Source: Paraburkholderia aromaticivorans
GTDB lineage: Bacteria; Pseudomonadota; Gammaproteobacteria; Burkholderiales; Burkholderiaceae
NCBI RefSeq assembly: GCF_012689525.1
Contig: NZ_CP051516.1
Location: 1-64,000, forward strand
Direction: 5' to 3'
Length of the DNA: 64,000 nucleotides
Part shown: piece by piece, positions 47,465-55,430 of the stretch
Layout: each line of letters begins with the position of its first letter
How positions within the stretch are numbered: position 1 is the stretch's first letter
Program-made: the position numbers and the translations under genes
The notes under the pieces: model-generated
What the model saw: the letters and a program-made list of their open reading frames with translations, nothing else
Told to the model about the DNA's origin: nothing
Database searches by the model: none

Positions 47465-48060
47465 CCATCAAACGCTTCTTCCCGCTTCGGCTCGCTGCCG
47501 TGCTCTGGATCGCGCTGGCCGTATGGCTGGCGGCGCCGGGCGTGGCGCACGCTGACTCGATCGCGGTGCAGCGGGCGTCGCTGCAATCCGACAACACGGG
47601 CTGGAATCTCGACGCGCGTTTCGACTTCGATCTGAACAGCAACCTCGAAGACGCGGTCAATAAAGGCATTCCGCTTTATTTCACGACCGACTTCGAACTG
47701 AGCCGGCCGCGCTGGTACTGGTTCGACGAGCAGCCGGTGAGCGTGTCGCAAAGCATTCGCCTGTCGTTCCAGCCACTCACGCGCGAGTACCGCGTGTCGA
47801 GTGTGTCGTCCGGCGGTTTGCAACTCGGCTTCACCACGCTCAAGGATGCGCTCGCGGTGATCAAGCACATCACATCGTGGCACGTGATCGAACGGAATGA
47901 AGTGCGTGTCGGCGAGACCTATAACGCGTCGGTGCGGATGCAACTCGACATCGCACTGATGCCCAAACCGTTTCAGATCGACGCGGTGAACAACCGCGAC
48001 TGGAATCTCACTTCCGAATGGAAGCGCTTTACCTTCACGGTGACCGAACGTGCTAAATAA
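47461..48060 (+). CDS. DUF4390 secreted protein
   Basis: A 199-residue protein starting at GTG 47461, overlapping the rsmB stop. It has a signal peptide (MTIKRFFPLRLAAVLWIALA...AHA, about 1-31), so it is exported. The mature part matches the DUF4390 family, whose function is unknown but whose gene regularly lies between rsmB and ntrY in Burkholderia. Its stop overlaps the GTG start of ntrY, so the three genes are translationally coupled. A structural role for the membrane sensor is possible but untested. Confidence 0.82.
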   Translation: MTIKRFFPLRLAAVLWIALAVWLAAPGVAHADSIAVQRASLQSDNTGWNLDARFDFDLNSNLEDAVNKGIPLYFTTDFELSRPRWYWFDEQPVSVSQSIRLSFQPLTREYRVSSVSSGGLQLGFTTLKDALAVIKHITSWHVIERNEVRVGETYNASVRMQLDIALMPKPFQIDAVNNRDWNLTSEWKRFTFTVTERAK

Positions 48061-50464
48061 AGTGCGCTCCGCTACCAGTGTCAGCAGCATCGTCGTGCGC
48101 GTGCTGGTGTCGACGGTCGCCGTCACGGCCGTGCTGCTGCTCGTGCTGCTGGCCGCCGCCAGCGCGAATACCGAATTCTTCGACCGCTATTACCAGTGGC
48201 TCTACGCCGCCAACCTGGTGGTCGCGATGATCTTTTTGCTGGTGGTGGCGACGCTCGTCATCATCATCATCGCGCGGCTGAGAAAGGGTAAGTTCGGCAC
48301 GCGGCTATTGGCGAAACTTGCGTTCTTCATGGCGCTGGTCGGCGTGGTGCCGGGCGGCATCATCTACGTCGTGTCGTATCAGTTCGTATCGCGCAGTATC
48401 GAGTCGTGGTTCGATGTGAATGTGGAAACAGCGCTCACGTCCGGTTTGAATCTCGGGCGCGGAATGCTCGACGCGTCGCTGTCCGATCTGCAGACCAAGG
48501 GCCGTTTGATGTCGGAACAGTTGGCGAGCGCGGACGCCGCCGGCACCACGCTCACGCTGCTGCGCTTGCGCGATCAGTTCGGCGTGCAGGATGCGACGAT
48601 CGTCGAACCTACGCGCAGCATGTCGGGCGCGACGCCGGATATGCACGTGGTCGCGCAGGCTTCCGGCAACTACGCGACGCTCGTGCCGAACGATTTGCCC
48701 ACGCCGCTGATGATTGAGCAGGCACGCGGCCGAGGCTACGCGGCGATCGAAGGCGAAGTGGACGGCGATTCTCACGCGCATGGCAGCAAGGGCGCGTTGC
48801 GGCTGCGCGTGGTGCAACGCATCCCCGATTCGAACGCGTCGTTACTGCAGCCCACCGAACGCTTCCTGCAACTCACGCAGGCGGTGTCGCCCACGCTCGC
48901 GCGCAATGCCGACGCGGTGCAGCGCGCCTATCGCGAGTACCAGGAGAAGGCGCTCGGCCGCACGGGTCTGCGCAAGATGTATATCGGCACGCTGACGCTC
49001 GCGCTGTTCCTCGCCACCTTTATCGCGATGATGCTGGCGCTCGCGCTCGGCAATCAGCTTGCGCGGCCGCTGTTCCTGTTGGCGCAAGGCACCAAGGAAA
49101 TCACGGAAGGCGATTACACGCCGAAGCGTGAAATCAAATCGCGCGATGAACTGGGCTTTCTCACGCAGTCGTTCAACGCGATGACGCGGCAGTTGTCCGA
49201 AGCGCGCGCGGCCGTCGAGAACAACCGCATTGCGCTCGAACATTCGAAGGCGTATCTGGAAAGCATTCTCGCCAACCTGACCGCGGGCGTGTTCGTGTTC
49301 GACCGGCAGTTCAGACTGACCACCGCGAATCGCGGCGCCGAGCGCATTTTCCGTCAGCCGTTCCAGGCCGTGATGGGTTCGGCGCTGGATCAGATCGGCG
49401 TGCTGAGCGAATTCGGCGGCATGGTCCGCAAGGCGTTTGCCGATCGCGAAGCCGCGAGCGGCGACGGTCACGACGATCGCGGCCACTGGCAGCAGCAGTT
49501 CTCGGTGCAGGTGCCGGGCGAAACCGAGCCGCTCACCTTGCTCGTGCGCGGCGCGCGGCTCGTCTCCGCGACGGACCGCGACGCGGAAGACATGCAGACC
49601 TCCGGCTACGTCGTGGTGTTCGACGATATCTCGGACGTGATCTCCGCGCAGCGTTCGATCGCGTGGGGTGAAGTGGCGCGGCGGCTCGCGCACGAGATCA
49701 AGAATCCGCTCACGCCGATCCAGCTCTCCGCCGAACGTCTGCAGATGAAGCTCGCCGACAAGCTGTCGCCATCCGATGCGGATGTGTTGAAGCGCGGCGC
49801 GACCACCATCGTGAACCAGGTCGCCGCGATGAAGCAGATGGTCGACAACTTCCGCGACTACGCGCGCACACCGCCGGCGGTGCTCGCGCATCTGCAGCTG
49901 AACGATCTGGTCAGCGAAGTGCTCACGCTGTACGGTATCGAAGAGGGCAAGGGCGCCATTCAAGTGGAGCTTGCCGCGTTGCCGGCGATTCGCGGCGACG
50001 CGACGCAATTGCGTCAGGTGATTCACAACCTGCTGCAGAACGCGCAGGATGCGGTTGCAGACCTCGAGCATCCGCGTGTGTTGCTCGAGACGAGGACAGT
50101 AGAATACGGAGACCCCGACGCGGAAGGCAAAGTCCACGTCGCGGTGCGTCTCACCGTGTCGGATAACGGAGCGGGCTTTCCCGCGCGTATCCTCACACGT
50201 GCATTCGAACCTTACGTAACGACCAAGGCCAAAGGTACGGGCCTGGGTCTTGCGATGGTCAAGAAGATCGTCGACGAACACGGCGCGCGCATCGACATCC
50301 GCAATCGGTTGAAAGCGGGCGATGTCATCGAGGGCGCGCAGATTTCGATCCTCTTCCTTCAACTGGCAGACGATGGCGCGGCACCCGGAATGGGGCCGCG
50401 TTCGGCGCACGGCAGTGCGTCGCAGGGAAAGACAAAAGCAACAGTGCAGACAAGGGCAGCGTAA
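48050..50464 (+). CDS. ntrY: NtrY-type membrane histidine kinase
   Basis: This is an 804-residue sensor kinase. Two membrane segments lie near 14-36 and 55-75, followed by a third near residue 92-110 and a fourth near 313-333 around a periplasmic or membrane-proximal loop. A HAMP-like linker follows, then a PAS domain (about 400-480). The kinase core has HEIKNPLTP with H548, then N, G1 and G2 boxes (DNGAGFP, GTGLGLAMVKKIV). It starts at GTG 48050, overlapping DUF4390 by 11 bases. NtrY proteins respond to nitrogen or redox state in other bacteria. It is immediately followed by its response regulator. Confidence 0.9.
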   Translation: MLNKVRSATSVSSIVVRVLVSTVAVTAVLLLVLLAAASANTEFFDRYYQWLYAANLVVAMIFLLVVATLVIIIIARLRKGKFGTRLLAKLAFFMALVGVVPGGIIYVVSYQFVSRSIESWFDVNVETALTSGLNLGRGMLDASLSDLQTKGRLMSEQLASADAAGTTLTLLRLRDQFGVQDATIVEPTRSMSGATPDMHVVAQASGNYATLVPNDLPTPLMIEQARGRGYAAIEGEVDGDSHAHGSKGALRLRVVQRIPDSNASLLQPTERFLQLTQAVSPTLARNADAVQRAYREYQEKALGRTGLRKMYIGTLTLALFLATFIAMMLALALGNQLARPLFLLAQGTKEITEGDYTPKREIKSRDELGFLTQSFNAMTRQLSEARAAVENNRIALEHSKAYLESILANLTAGVFVFDRQFRLTTANRGAERIFRQPFQAVMGSALDQIGVLSEFGGMVRKAFADREAASGDGHDDRGHWQQQFSVQVPGETEPLTLLVRGARLVSATDRDAEDMQTSGYVVVFDDISDVISAQRSIAWGEVARRLAHEIKNPLTPIQLSAERLQMKLADKLSPSDADVLKRGATTIVNQVAAMKQMVDNFRDYARTPPAVLAHLQLNDLVSEVLTLYGIEEGKGAIQVELAALPAIRGDATQLRQVIHNLLQNAQDAVADLEHPRVLLETRTVEYGDPDAEGKVHVAVRLTVSDNGAGFPARILTRAFEPYVTTKAKGTGLGLAMVKKIVDEHGARIDIRNRLKAGDVIEGAQISILFLQLADDGAAPGMGPRSAHGSASQGKTKATVQTRAA

Positions 50465-51154
50465 ATGGCAACCATCCTGGTGGTAGATGATGAAATGGGC
50501 ATCCGGGAATTGCTCTCGGAGATCCTGAGCGACGAAGGGCATGTCGTGGAGGCCGCGGAAAACGCGCAGGAAGCGCGCGAGTTCCGTTTGCGCCAGGCGC
50601 CCGACCTGGTGCTGCTCGACATCTGGATGCCCGACACCGACGGCGTGACCTTGCTCAAGGAGTGGGCCGCGCAAGGGCAACTGACCATGCCGGTGATCAT
50701 GATGTCCGGTCACGCAACCATCGACACGGCGGTTGAAGCAACCAAGATCGGCGCACTCAATTTCCTCGAGAAGCCGATTGCGCTGCAGAAGCTGCTGAAG
50801 GCCGTCGAACAGGGTCTCGCGCGTGGCACGGCAGCGGGTGCGCCCGGCGGCGCGGCGGCCAAGCCGGTATTGCCGGTGAGTGCTTCGGCCGTGGCTTCGG
50901 CGGCGGCATTGCCGATGCTCTCGACCGACGGCATGGGCAGCGGCGCGCTGGCTGCGCAAACGGCCTCGATCTCGTTCGATATTCCGCTGCGTGACGCGCG
51001 CGACGCGTTCGAGCGCGCGTACTTCGAATATCACCTCGCGCGTGAGAACGGCAGCATGACGCGCGTGGCGGAGAAAACCGGGCTGGAGCGCACGCACTTG
51101 TACCGCAAGCTTAAACAGCTCGGCGTCGATCTCGGCAAAAACAAAGGTGAGTGA
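50465..51154 (+). CDS. NtrX-like response regulator lacking the AAA+ domain
   Basis: This is a 229-residue response regulator starting directly after ntrY. The receiver domain (1-120) has D8/D9, the phosphoacceptor D52 and K103 (EKP). A roughly 65-residue Ala/Gly-rich linker leads to a Fis-type helix-turn-helix (about 190-229, NGSMTRVAEKTGLERTHLYRKL). Canonical NtrX is about 450 residues and has a sigma-54-interacting AAA+ ATPase between these domains; that domain is absent here. It therefore cannot activate sigma-54 promoters by the usual mechanism, and works like the RegA/ActR type, an inference from architecture. Confidence 0.88.
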   Translation: MATILVVDDEMGIRELLSEILSDEGHVVEAAENAQEAREFRLRQAPDLVLLDIWMPDTDGVTLLKEWAAQGQLTMPVIMMSGHATIDTAVEATKIGALNFLEKPIALQKLLKAVEQGLARGTAAGAPGGAAAKPVLPVSASAVASAAALPMLSTDGMGSGALAAQTASISFDIPLRDARDAFERAYFEYHLARENGSMTRVAEKTGLERTHLYRKLKQLGVDLGKNKGE

Positions 51155-51220
51155 AACGCGGAAGTGAAGCCGGCGTTAAACATGCGGAGTTCGCTTCCAC
51201 AGAATTTTTCGAGAAGGGGC

Positions 51221-51249
51221 TTGCCCTGCTGCTGACCCTTTGATATTAT
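51221..51249 (+). promoter_or_regulatory. Sigma-70 promoter of tRNA-Phe
   Basis: TTGCCC (51221-51226) and TATTAT (51244-51249) are spaced by exactly 17 bases, ending 13 bases before the tRNA gene. Confidence 0.8.
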
Positions 51250-51262
51250 TTCGTTCTTCGTT

Positions 51263-51338
51263 GGCCCGGTAGCTCAGTTGGTAGAGCAGCGGATTGAAAA
51301 TCCGCGTGTCGATGGTTCGATTCCGTCCCAGGCCACCA
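51263..51338 (+). tRNA. pheT: tRNA-Phe (anticodon GAA)
   Basis: The 76-base gene folds as a complete cloverleaf with encoded CCA. The anticodon loop TTGAAAA gives anticodon GAA (Phe codons UUC/UUU). The acceptor stem GGCCCGG/CCAGGCC has a C-A mismatch at position 5-68; otherwise it is normal. Its promoter is at 51221-51249 and the terminator at 51345-51379. Confidence 0.97.
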
Positions 51339-51728
51339 GGATTCAGCCCCAGGAAATCGCAAGATTCCTGGGGCTTTTCCTTTTTGTGCGCCTAATGTGA
51401 TGGGGCGTGATGGGCAGCGTTGCTTCGGCTTGCGCGCACCACGCTTGCAGGGCGCACTCGGCGGTGTTCGGCGTCGCGTGATAAAATCGCGCCAGTTCAA
51501 GGACTTGCACGTGAGTGCGTCGCCTGAGTGCCGCGCGGCAACGCCGCCGTTAGCACCGAACCCTTCGCCCGACGATTAACGGTATAAGCGCCCAGCGACT
51601 CTGCATGCGGAAGGCGCGGCCTATACTGCTTTGGGCCGGCAGCAGTGCCGGCACGCGTCGCGCCGCGTTGCTTGCATGGCGCACCTCGCGCAGCGCGACG
51701 TGGCACTCTTCATTCACGGAGTTTCACG
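51339..51728 (+). other. Gap between tRNA-Phe and queC
   Basis: After the tRNA terminator I see no gene. A weak -10-like TATACT lies at 51622-51627 without a matching -35. I looked for a preQ1-type riboswitch before the queuosine genes and recognised none. Confidence 0.5.
51345..51379 (+). terminator. Intrinsic terminator after tRNA-Phe
   Basis: AGCCCCAGGAA (51345-51355) and TTCCTGGGGCT (51365-51375) form an 11-bp stem around a nine-base loop, followed by T residues. It ends the tRNA-Phe transcript. Confidence 0.9.
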
Positions 51729-52460
51729 GTGATCCGCAAAGACGCTAAACGTAGCGCTCTGGTGCTGTTTTCCGGCGGCCAGGATTCCGCCACATGCCTC
51801 GCCTGGGCGCTCGAACGTTATGAAACGGTCGAGACGCTGGGCTTCGATTACGGTCAGCGGCACCGCGTCGAACTGGAATGCCGCGAGGGGTTTCGCAGTG
51901 CCGTCGCGCGCGCATTCCCCGCCTGGGCCGAACGCCTCGGCGACGATCATATGATCGATCTGTCGGTGCTCGGCGCGATCAGCGATACCGCCATGACACG
52001 CGAGATCGAGATCGAAGCCACGGCCAACGGTTTGCCGAACACGTTCGTGCCGGGCCGCAATCTGATGTTCATGACCATCGCGGCGGCGATTGCCTATCGA
52101 CGTGGTTTGCAGGTGCTGGTCGGCGGCATGTGCGAGACGGATTTCTCGGGCTACCCCGATTGCCGCGACGACACGATGAAGGCGTTGCAGGTCGCGCTGA
52201 ACCTCGGCATGGACACGCGCTTCCTGCTCGAAACGCCGCTGATGTGGCTCGACAAGGCCGACACGTGGCGCCTCGCACACGAGCTCGGCGGCGATGAACT
52301 GGTCGAGCTGGTGCGCGTCGAAACGCATACGTGCTATGTCGGCGAACGCGCCGAATTGCATGCATGGGGCTTCGGTTGCGGCGAATGCCCGGCGTGCCGC
52401 TTGCGCAAGCGCGGCTACGAAGCGTATCTGTCGGGTGAGAAGGTCACCGAGCCGGTCTGA
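51729..52460 (+). CDS. queC: 7-cyano-7-deazaguanine synthase QueC
   Basis: QueC converts 7-carboxy-7-deazaguanine to preQ0 in queuosine biosynthesis. The 243-residue protein has the PP-loop [12 protein letters not shown] (about 16-27) and the four-cysteine zinc region [14 protein letters not shown] (about 217-230). The start is GTG 51729 after a GGAG (51718-51721); the upstream frame to 51645 is not conserved. It is followed by queE and queD in the order queC-queE-queD. Confidence 0.93.
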   Translation: MIRKDAKRSALVLFSGGQDSATCLAWALERYETVETLGFDYGQRHRVELECREGFRSAVARAFPAWAERLGDDHMIDLSVLGAISDTAMTREIEIEATANGLPNTFVPGRNLMFMTIAAAIAYRRGLQVLVGGMCETDFSGYPDCRDDTMKALQVALNLGMDTRFLLETPLMWLDKADTWRLAHELGGDELVELVRVETHTCYVGERAELHAWGFGCGECPACRLRKRGYEAYLSGEKVTEPV

Positions 52461-52519
52461 CGTTTCTTGCATCGGCAGTACAGGCAACTATTTTTCAGGA
52501 ACACGGGGCAGAAAGCAGC

Positions 52520-53152
52520 ATGACTTACGCGGTCAAGGAAATCTTCTACACGTTGCAGGGCGAGGGCGCGAATGCCGGGCGTCCGGCTGTCTTCTGCCGG
52601 TTCGCCGGCTGCAACCTGTGGTCGGGCCGCGAAGAAGATCGTGCCGAGGCGGTGTGCCGCTTCTGCGATACCGATTTCGTCGGCACCGACGGCGAAAACG
52701 GCGGCAAGTACCGCACGGCTGACGACCTGGTGCAGATGATCGCGTCGCAATGGCCGGAAGGCGAGGGCGAGCGTTTCGTGGTGTGCACGGGCGGCGAGCC
52801 GATGCTGCAGATCGACTCGCCGCTGGTCGACGCGCTGCATGCCGCCGGCTTCGAAATCGCTATCGAAACCAACGGCTCGCTGCCGGTGCTCGAAACGATC
52901 GATTGGATCTGCGTGAGCCCGAAGGCCGACGCGCCGCTCGTCGTGACCAAGGGCAACGAATTGAAGGTTGTGATTCCGCAGGACAACCAGCGTTTGTCCG
53001 AGTATGCGAAGCTCGACTTCGAGTATTTCCTCGTCCAGCCCATGGACGGTCCGTCGCGCGACATCAACACGAAGCTCGCGATCGACTGGTGCAAACGCCA
53101 TCCGCAATGGCGCCTGTCGATGCAGACCCACAAGTATCTGAACATTCCCTGA
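52520..53152 (+). CDS. queE: 7-carboxy-7-deazaguanine synthase QueE (radical SAM)
   Basis: QueE makes 7-carboxy-7-deazaguanine from 6-carboxy-tetrahydropterin. The 210-residue protein holds its iron-sulfur cluster in the pattern C31-X14-C46-X2-C49 instead of the common CX3CX2C; this form is known from Burkholderia multivorans QueE. The GGEP (about 93-96) SAM contact is present. It begins at ATG 52520 (MTYAVKEIFYTLQGEGANAG) and is followed six bases later by queD. Confidence 0.93.
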   Translation: MTYAVKEIFYTLQGEGANAGRPAVFCRFAGCNLWSGREEDRAEAVCRFCDTDFVGTDGENGGKYRTADDLVQMIASQWPEGEGERFVVCTGGEPMLQIDSPLVDALHAAGFEIAIETNGSLPVLETIDWICVSPKADAPLVVTKGNELKVVIPQDNQRLSEYAKLDFEYFLVQPMDGPSRDINTKLAIDWCKRHPQWRLSMQTHKYLNIP

Positions 53153-53158
53153 TTTGCC

Positions 53159-53605
53159 GTGCTGACGATTACACGAAAACTCGAATTCGACGCGGGTCAC
53201 CGCATTCCCGATCACCGCAGCCAGTGCCGTAATCTGCACGGTCATCGCTATGTGCTCGAAATCACGCTGCAAGGCGATCTGGTCGACACCGAAGGCGCGC
53301 CCGATCGCGGCATGGTGATGGACTTCGCCGACGTGAAGTCGCTCGCCGTCGAGCATCTGGTCGACAAGTGGGACCATGCGTTTCTCGTCTATGAAGGCGA
53401 CACGCAGGTGCGCGGTTTCCTGGAAACGATGGCTGGCCACAAGACGGTCGTGCTCGATCGCATTCCTACCGTCGAAAATCTTGCCGCCGTCGCGTTCGAC
53501 ATTCTCGCGAACGTCTACGACGCGCACTACGGCGTGAATCTGCGTCTGCACAAGCTGCGTCTGTACGAGACGCCGAATTGCTGGGCCGACGTGGTCCGCG
53601 ACTAA
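53159..53605 (+). CDS. queD: 6-carboxy-tetrahydropterin synthase QueD
   Basis: QueD, the first pathway step after GTP cyclohydrolase I, makes 6-carboxy-tetrahydropterin from dihydroneopterin triphosphate. In the 148-residue protein the zinc histidines H14, H27 and H29 and the catalytic C23 are in FDAGHRIPDH and RNLHGHRY. It starts at GTG 53159. With queC and queE it forms a complete preQ0 block (queF is elsewhere). Confidence 0.93.
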   Translation: MLTITRKLEFDAGHRIPDHRSQCRNLHGHRYVLEITLQGDLVDTEGAPDRGMVMDFADVKSLAVEHLVDKWDHAFLVYEGDTQVRGFLETMAGHKTVVLDRIPTVENLAAVAFDILANVYDAHYGVNLRLHKLRLYETPNCWADVVRD

Positions 53606-53708
53606 ACCCGGCGCCGTCTCATCCCCCGACGGAAGTCCCCATCGGGCAACGCCAACCCTCGCGTTATTGTCACGGTATGATCGCTCCGATAACCACACGG
53701 AGCGAGAC

Positions 53709-53843
53709 ATGCCGGTCACCGCATTGCGTCGCAGCAGGCAACGGGGCCGCCACGGCCCGCGCGTTCATCTGGCCCACGAGGCCAGCATGCTTTCCCGCAG
53801 TTCCAGCGAAGCGTCGCTTCATCGACAAGGAGCGCGGCGATGA
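53709..53843 (+). CDS. Possible small ORF translationally coupled to the aldolase
   Basis: A 44-codon frame starts at ATG 53709 with a well-placed GGAGCGAG (53697-53705) and ends with TGA 53841-53843, overlapping the ATG of the aldolase (ATGA). A -10-like TATGAT lies at 53676-53681. The product would be Arg- and Ser-rich (MPVTALRRSRQRG...). The ribosome site and overlap argue for translation, but the sequence matches no family I know, so it may only be a leader. Confidence 0.3.
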   Translation: MPVTALRRSRQRGRHGPRVHLAHEASMLSRSSSEASLHRQGARR

Positions 53844-54622
53844 GCACCTTCACCAATCCTCTCAAGTCACGCCTTAACGAAACCGATCCGCTGTTCGGAC
53901 TATGGCTCTCGCTCGGCAGCGATGCCGCCGCCGAAGCGCTCGCGCACGCCGGTTACGACTGGCTGCTGATCGACATGGAGCACTCGCCCAACGATAGCGG
54001 CGACGTCGCCTCGCAATTGCGCGCGATCGCCGCCGCGCATCTGCCGAGCGAGCCGGTGGTGCGCGTGCCGTCCAGCGAGGCGTGGCTCGTCAAGCGCGTG
54101 CTGGATGCCGGCGCGCGCACGCTGATGTTCCCGAATATCGAGTCCGCGGACGAGGCGGCGCGCGCCGTGCGTCTCACGCAATATCCCACCGCCGGCGCGC
54201 TCGACGGTGAGCGCGGCGTCGCCGGCGCGGTGCGCGCCGCGGGCTACGGCATGCGGCGCGACTATGTGCAGACGGCCAACGCGCAGATCGCGACCATCGT
54301 GCAGATCGAGTCGGCGCGTGGCTTGCAGGAGGTGGAAAAGATCGCGGCGACGCCGGGCGTCGATTGCCTGTTCGTCGGGCCGGCCGATCTCGCCGCGAGC
54401 CTCGGGCATCTCGGCGATTCGAAGCATGCCGACGTGCAGGCCGCGATGGCGCGCATCGTCAGCGCCGCGGACAAGGCGGGCATTGCCGCCGGTATTTTTG
54501 CCATGGACGTCGCGAGCGCCAAGCAGCATCGCGATGCCGGTTTTCGATTCATCGCTCTGGCCGCCGACGTCATGTGGATGTTGCGCGCGACTCGCCAGGC
54601 GCTGCAGGAGGTGAGGTCATGA
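53840..54622 (+). CDS. hpaI: HpcH/HpaI-family aldolase
   Basis: A 260-residue class II pyruvate aldolase resembling 4-hydroxy-2-oxovalerate/2-dehydro-3-deoxyglucarate aldolases. The TIM barrel includes WLLIDMEHSPND (about 34-45), the Arg-containing PVVRVPSSE and FPNIESADEAA (about 96-106), and LFVGPADLAASLG with the typical metal-binding region. The metabolic role cannot be named because there are no pathway neighbours. Its stop overlaps the Sel1 gene start (ATGA). Confidence 0.85.
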   Translation: MSTFTNPLKSRLNETDPLFGLWLSLGSDAAAEALAHAGYDWLLIDMEHSPNDSGDVASQLRAIAAAHLPSEPVVRVPSSEAWLVKRVLDAGARTLMFPNIESADEAARAVRLTQYPTAGALDGERGVAGAVRAAGYGMRRDYVQTANAQIATIVQIESARGLQEVEKIAATPGVDCLFVGPADLAASLGHLGDSKHADVQAAMARIVSAADKAGIAAGIFAMDVASAKQHRDAGFRFIALAADVMWMLRATRQALQEVRS

Positions 54623-55323
54623 AGGGGATGGTGCAGTGCGTCGTGGTGCGTCTGGCAGTCACAGCGGCATTGATGGCGAATGTGGCGGCATATGCGCAAG
54701 ACAGCCGGGTCGCGAAGTCGAACGATCCGGAGACGCAAACCGCGGTCGCCGACTACAACGCCGGCAATCTGGCCGCGGCGCTTGTCGAGTTCCGCAAGGC
54801 TGCCGAGCGCGGCAGCCGGCTCGCCGAGTTCAACTACGCGATGATGCTGCTCAACGGCGAAGGCACGTCGGCCAATGTCGATGAAGGCAAGAAGTGGCTG
54901 CGCAAAGCCGCCGACGCCAACATGTCGCACGCGCAATACGTGTACGGCAAGATGTACGACGATGGCGAGTTCGTCGGGCGCGACCCGGTCGAGGCGCACC
55001 GCTGGTTCCTGAAGGCGGCGCAGCAAGGTCACGTGCAGGCGGAGTTGGCGCTGGCCAATCAGTTCCTCGATGGACGCGGCACCGAGCGCGACAACAAGCA
55101 GGCGTTCGTCTGGTACAAGAAGGCGGCTGAGGGCGGCGACATGACCGCGCAATACGTGGCCGGCTCGTTCTACGAACGCGGCGGCGACGGCGTGGAGAAG
55201 AATCTCAATGTGGCGCGCGCCTATTACGCGGCTGCGGCGGCGCAGGGCGATCCGGCGGCGCGGCTCAAGTATCAGCAACTCAGTGCGCAGTTGCGGGATC
55301 AGAAGGAAGTGAAGCCGCAGTAA
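54619..55323 (+). CDS. Sel1-repeat secreted protein
   Basis: A 234-residue protein with a signal peptide (about 1-25, ending YAQ) and four to five Sel1-type TPR repeats with the pattern A-xx-LG/YxxG-xGxxxD-xxAxxWxxKAA (for example KKWLRKAADANMSHAQY and HRWFLKAAQQGHVQAEL). Such repeats bind partner proteins in the periplasm. The start at ATG 54619 overlaps the aldolase stop. Partner unknown. Confidence 0.85.
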   Translation: MKGMVQCVVVRLAVTAALMANVAAYAQDSRVAKSNDPETQTAVADYNAGNLAAALVEFRKAAERGSRLAEFNYAMMLLNGEGTSANVDEGKKWLRKAADANMSHAQYVYGKMYDDGEFVGRDPVEAHRWFLKAAQQGHVQAELALANQFLDGRGTERDNKQAFVWYKKAAEGGDMTAQYVAGSFYERGGDGVEKNLNVARAYYAAAAAQGDPAARLKYQQLSAQLRDQKEVKPQ

Positions 55324-55358
55324 AACGGTCGCGTTGGATCACACCGTTGGACACAAAA

Positions 55359-55394
55359 AAGGGGCGCTCCGTGTGTGAAGAGCGCTCCTTTTGC
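55359..55394. terminator. Bidirectional terminator between the Sel1 gene and rodA
   Basis: AAGGGGCGCT (55359-55368) and AGCGCTCCTT (55381-55390), with one G-T pair, form a 10-bp stem around a 12-base loop. A run of six A residues upstream and T residues downstream serve both convergent genes. Confidence 0.85.
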
Positions 55395-55430
55395 TTGTCG
55401 TGTTGCCGGTGTCGTGCGCGCGGCTCCGCG

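Noticed and set aside
48842..51097. A 751-codon minus-strand frame opposite ntrY and the response regulator
   Set aside because: Shadow of two coupled genes; no domain recognised.
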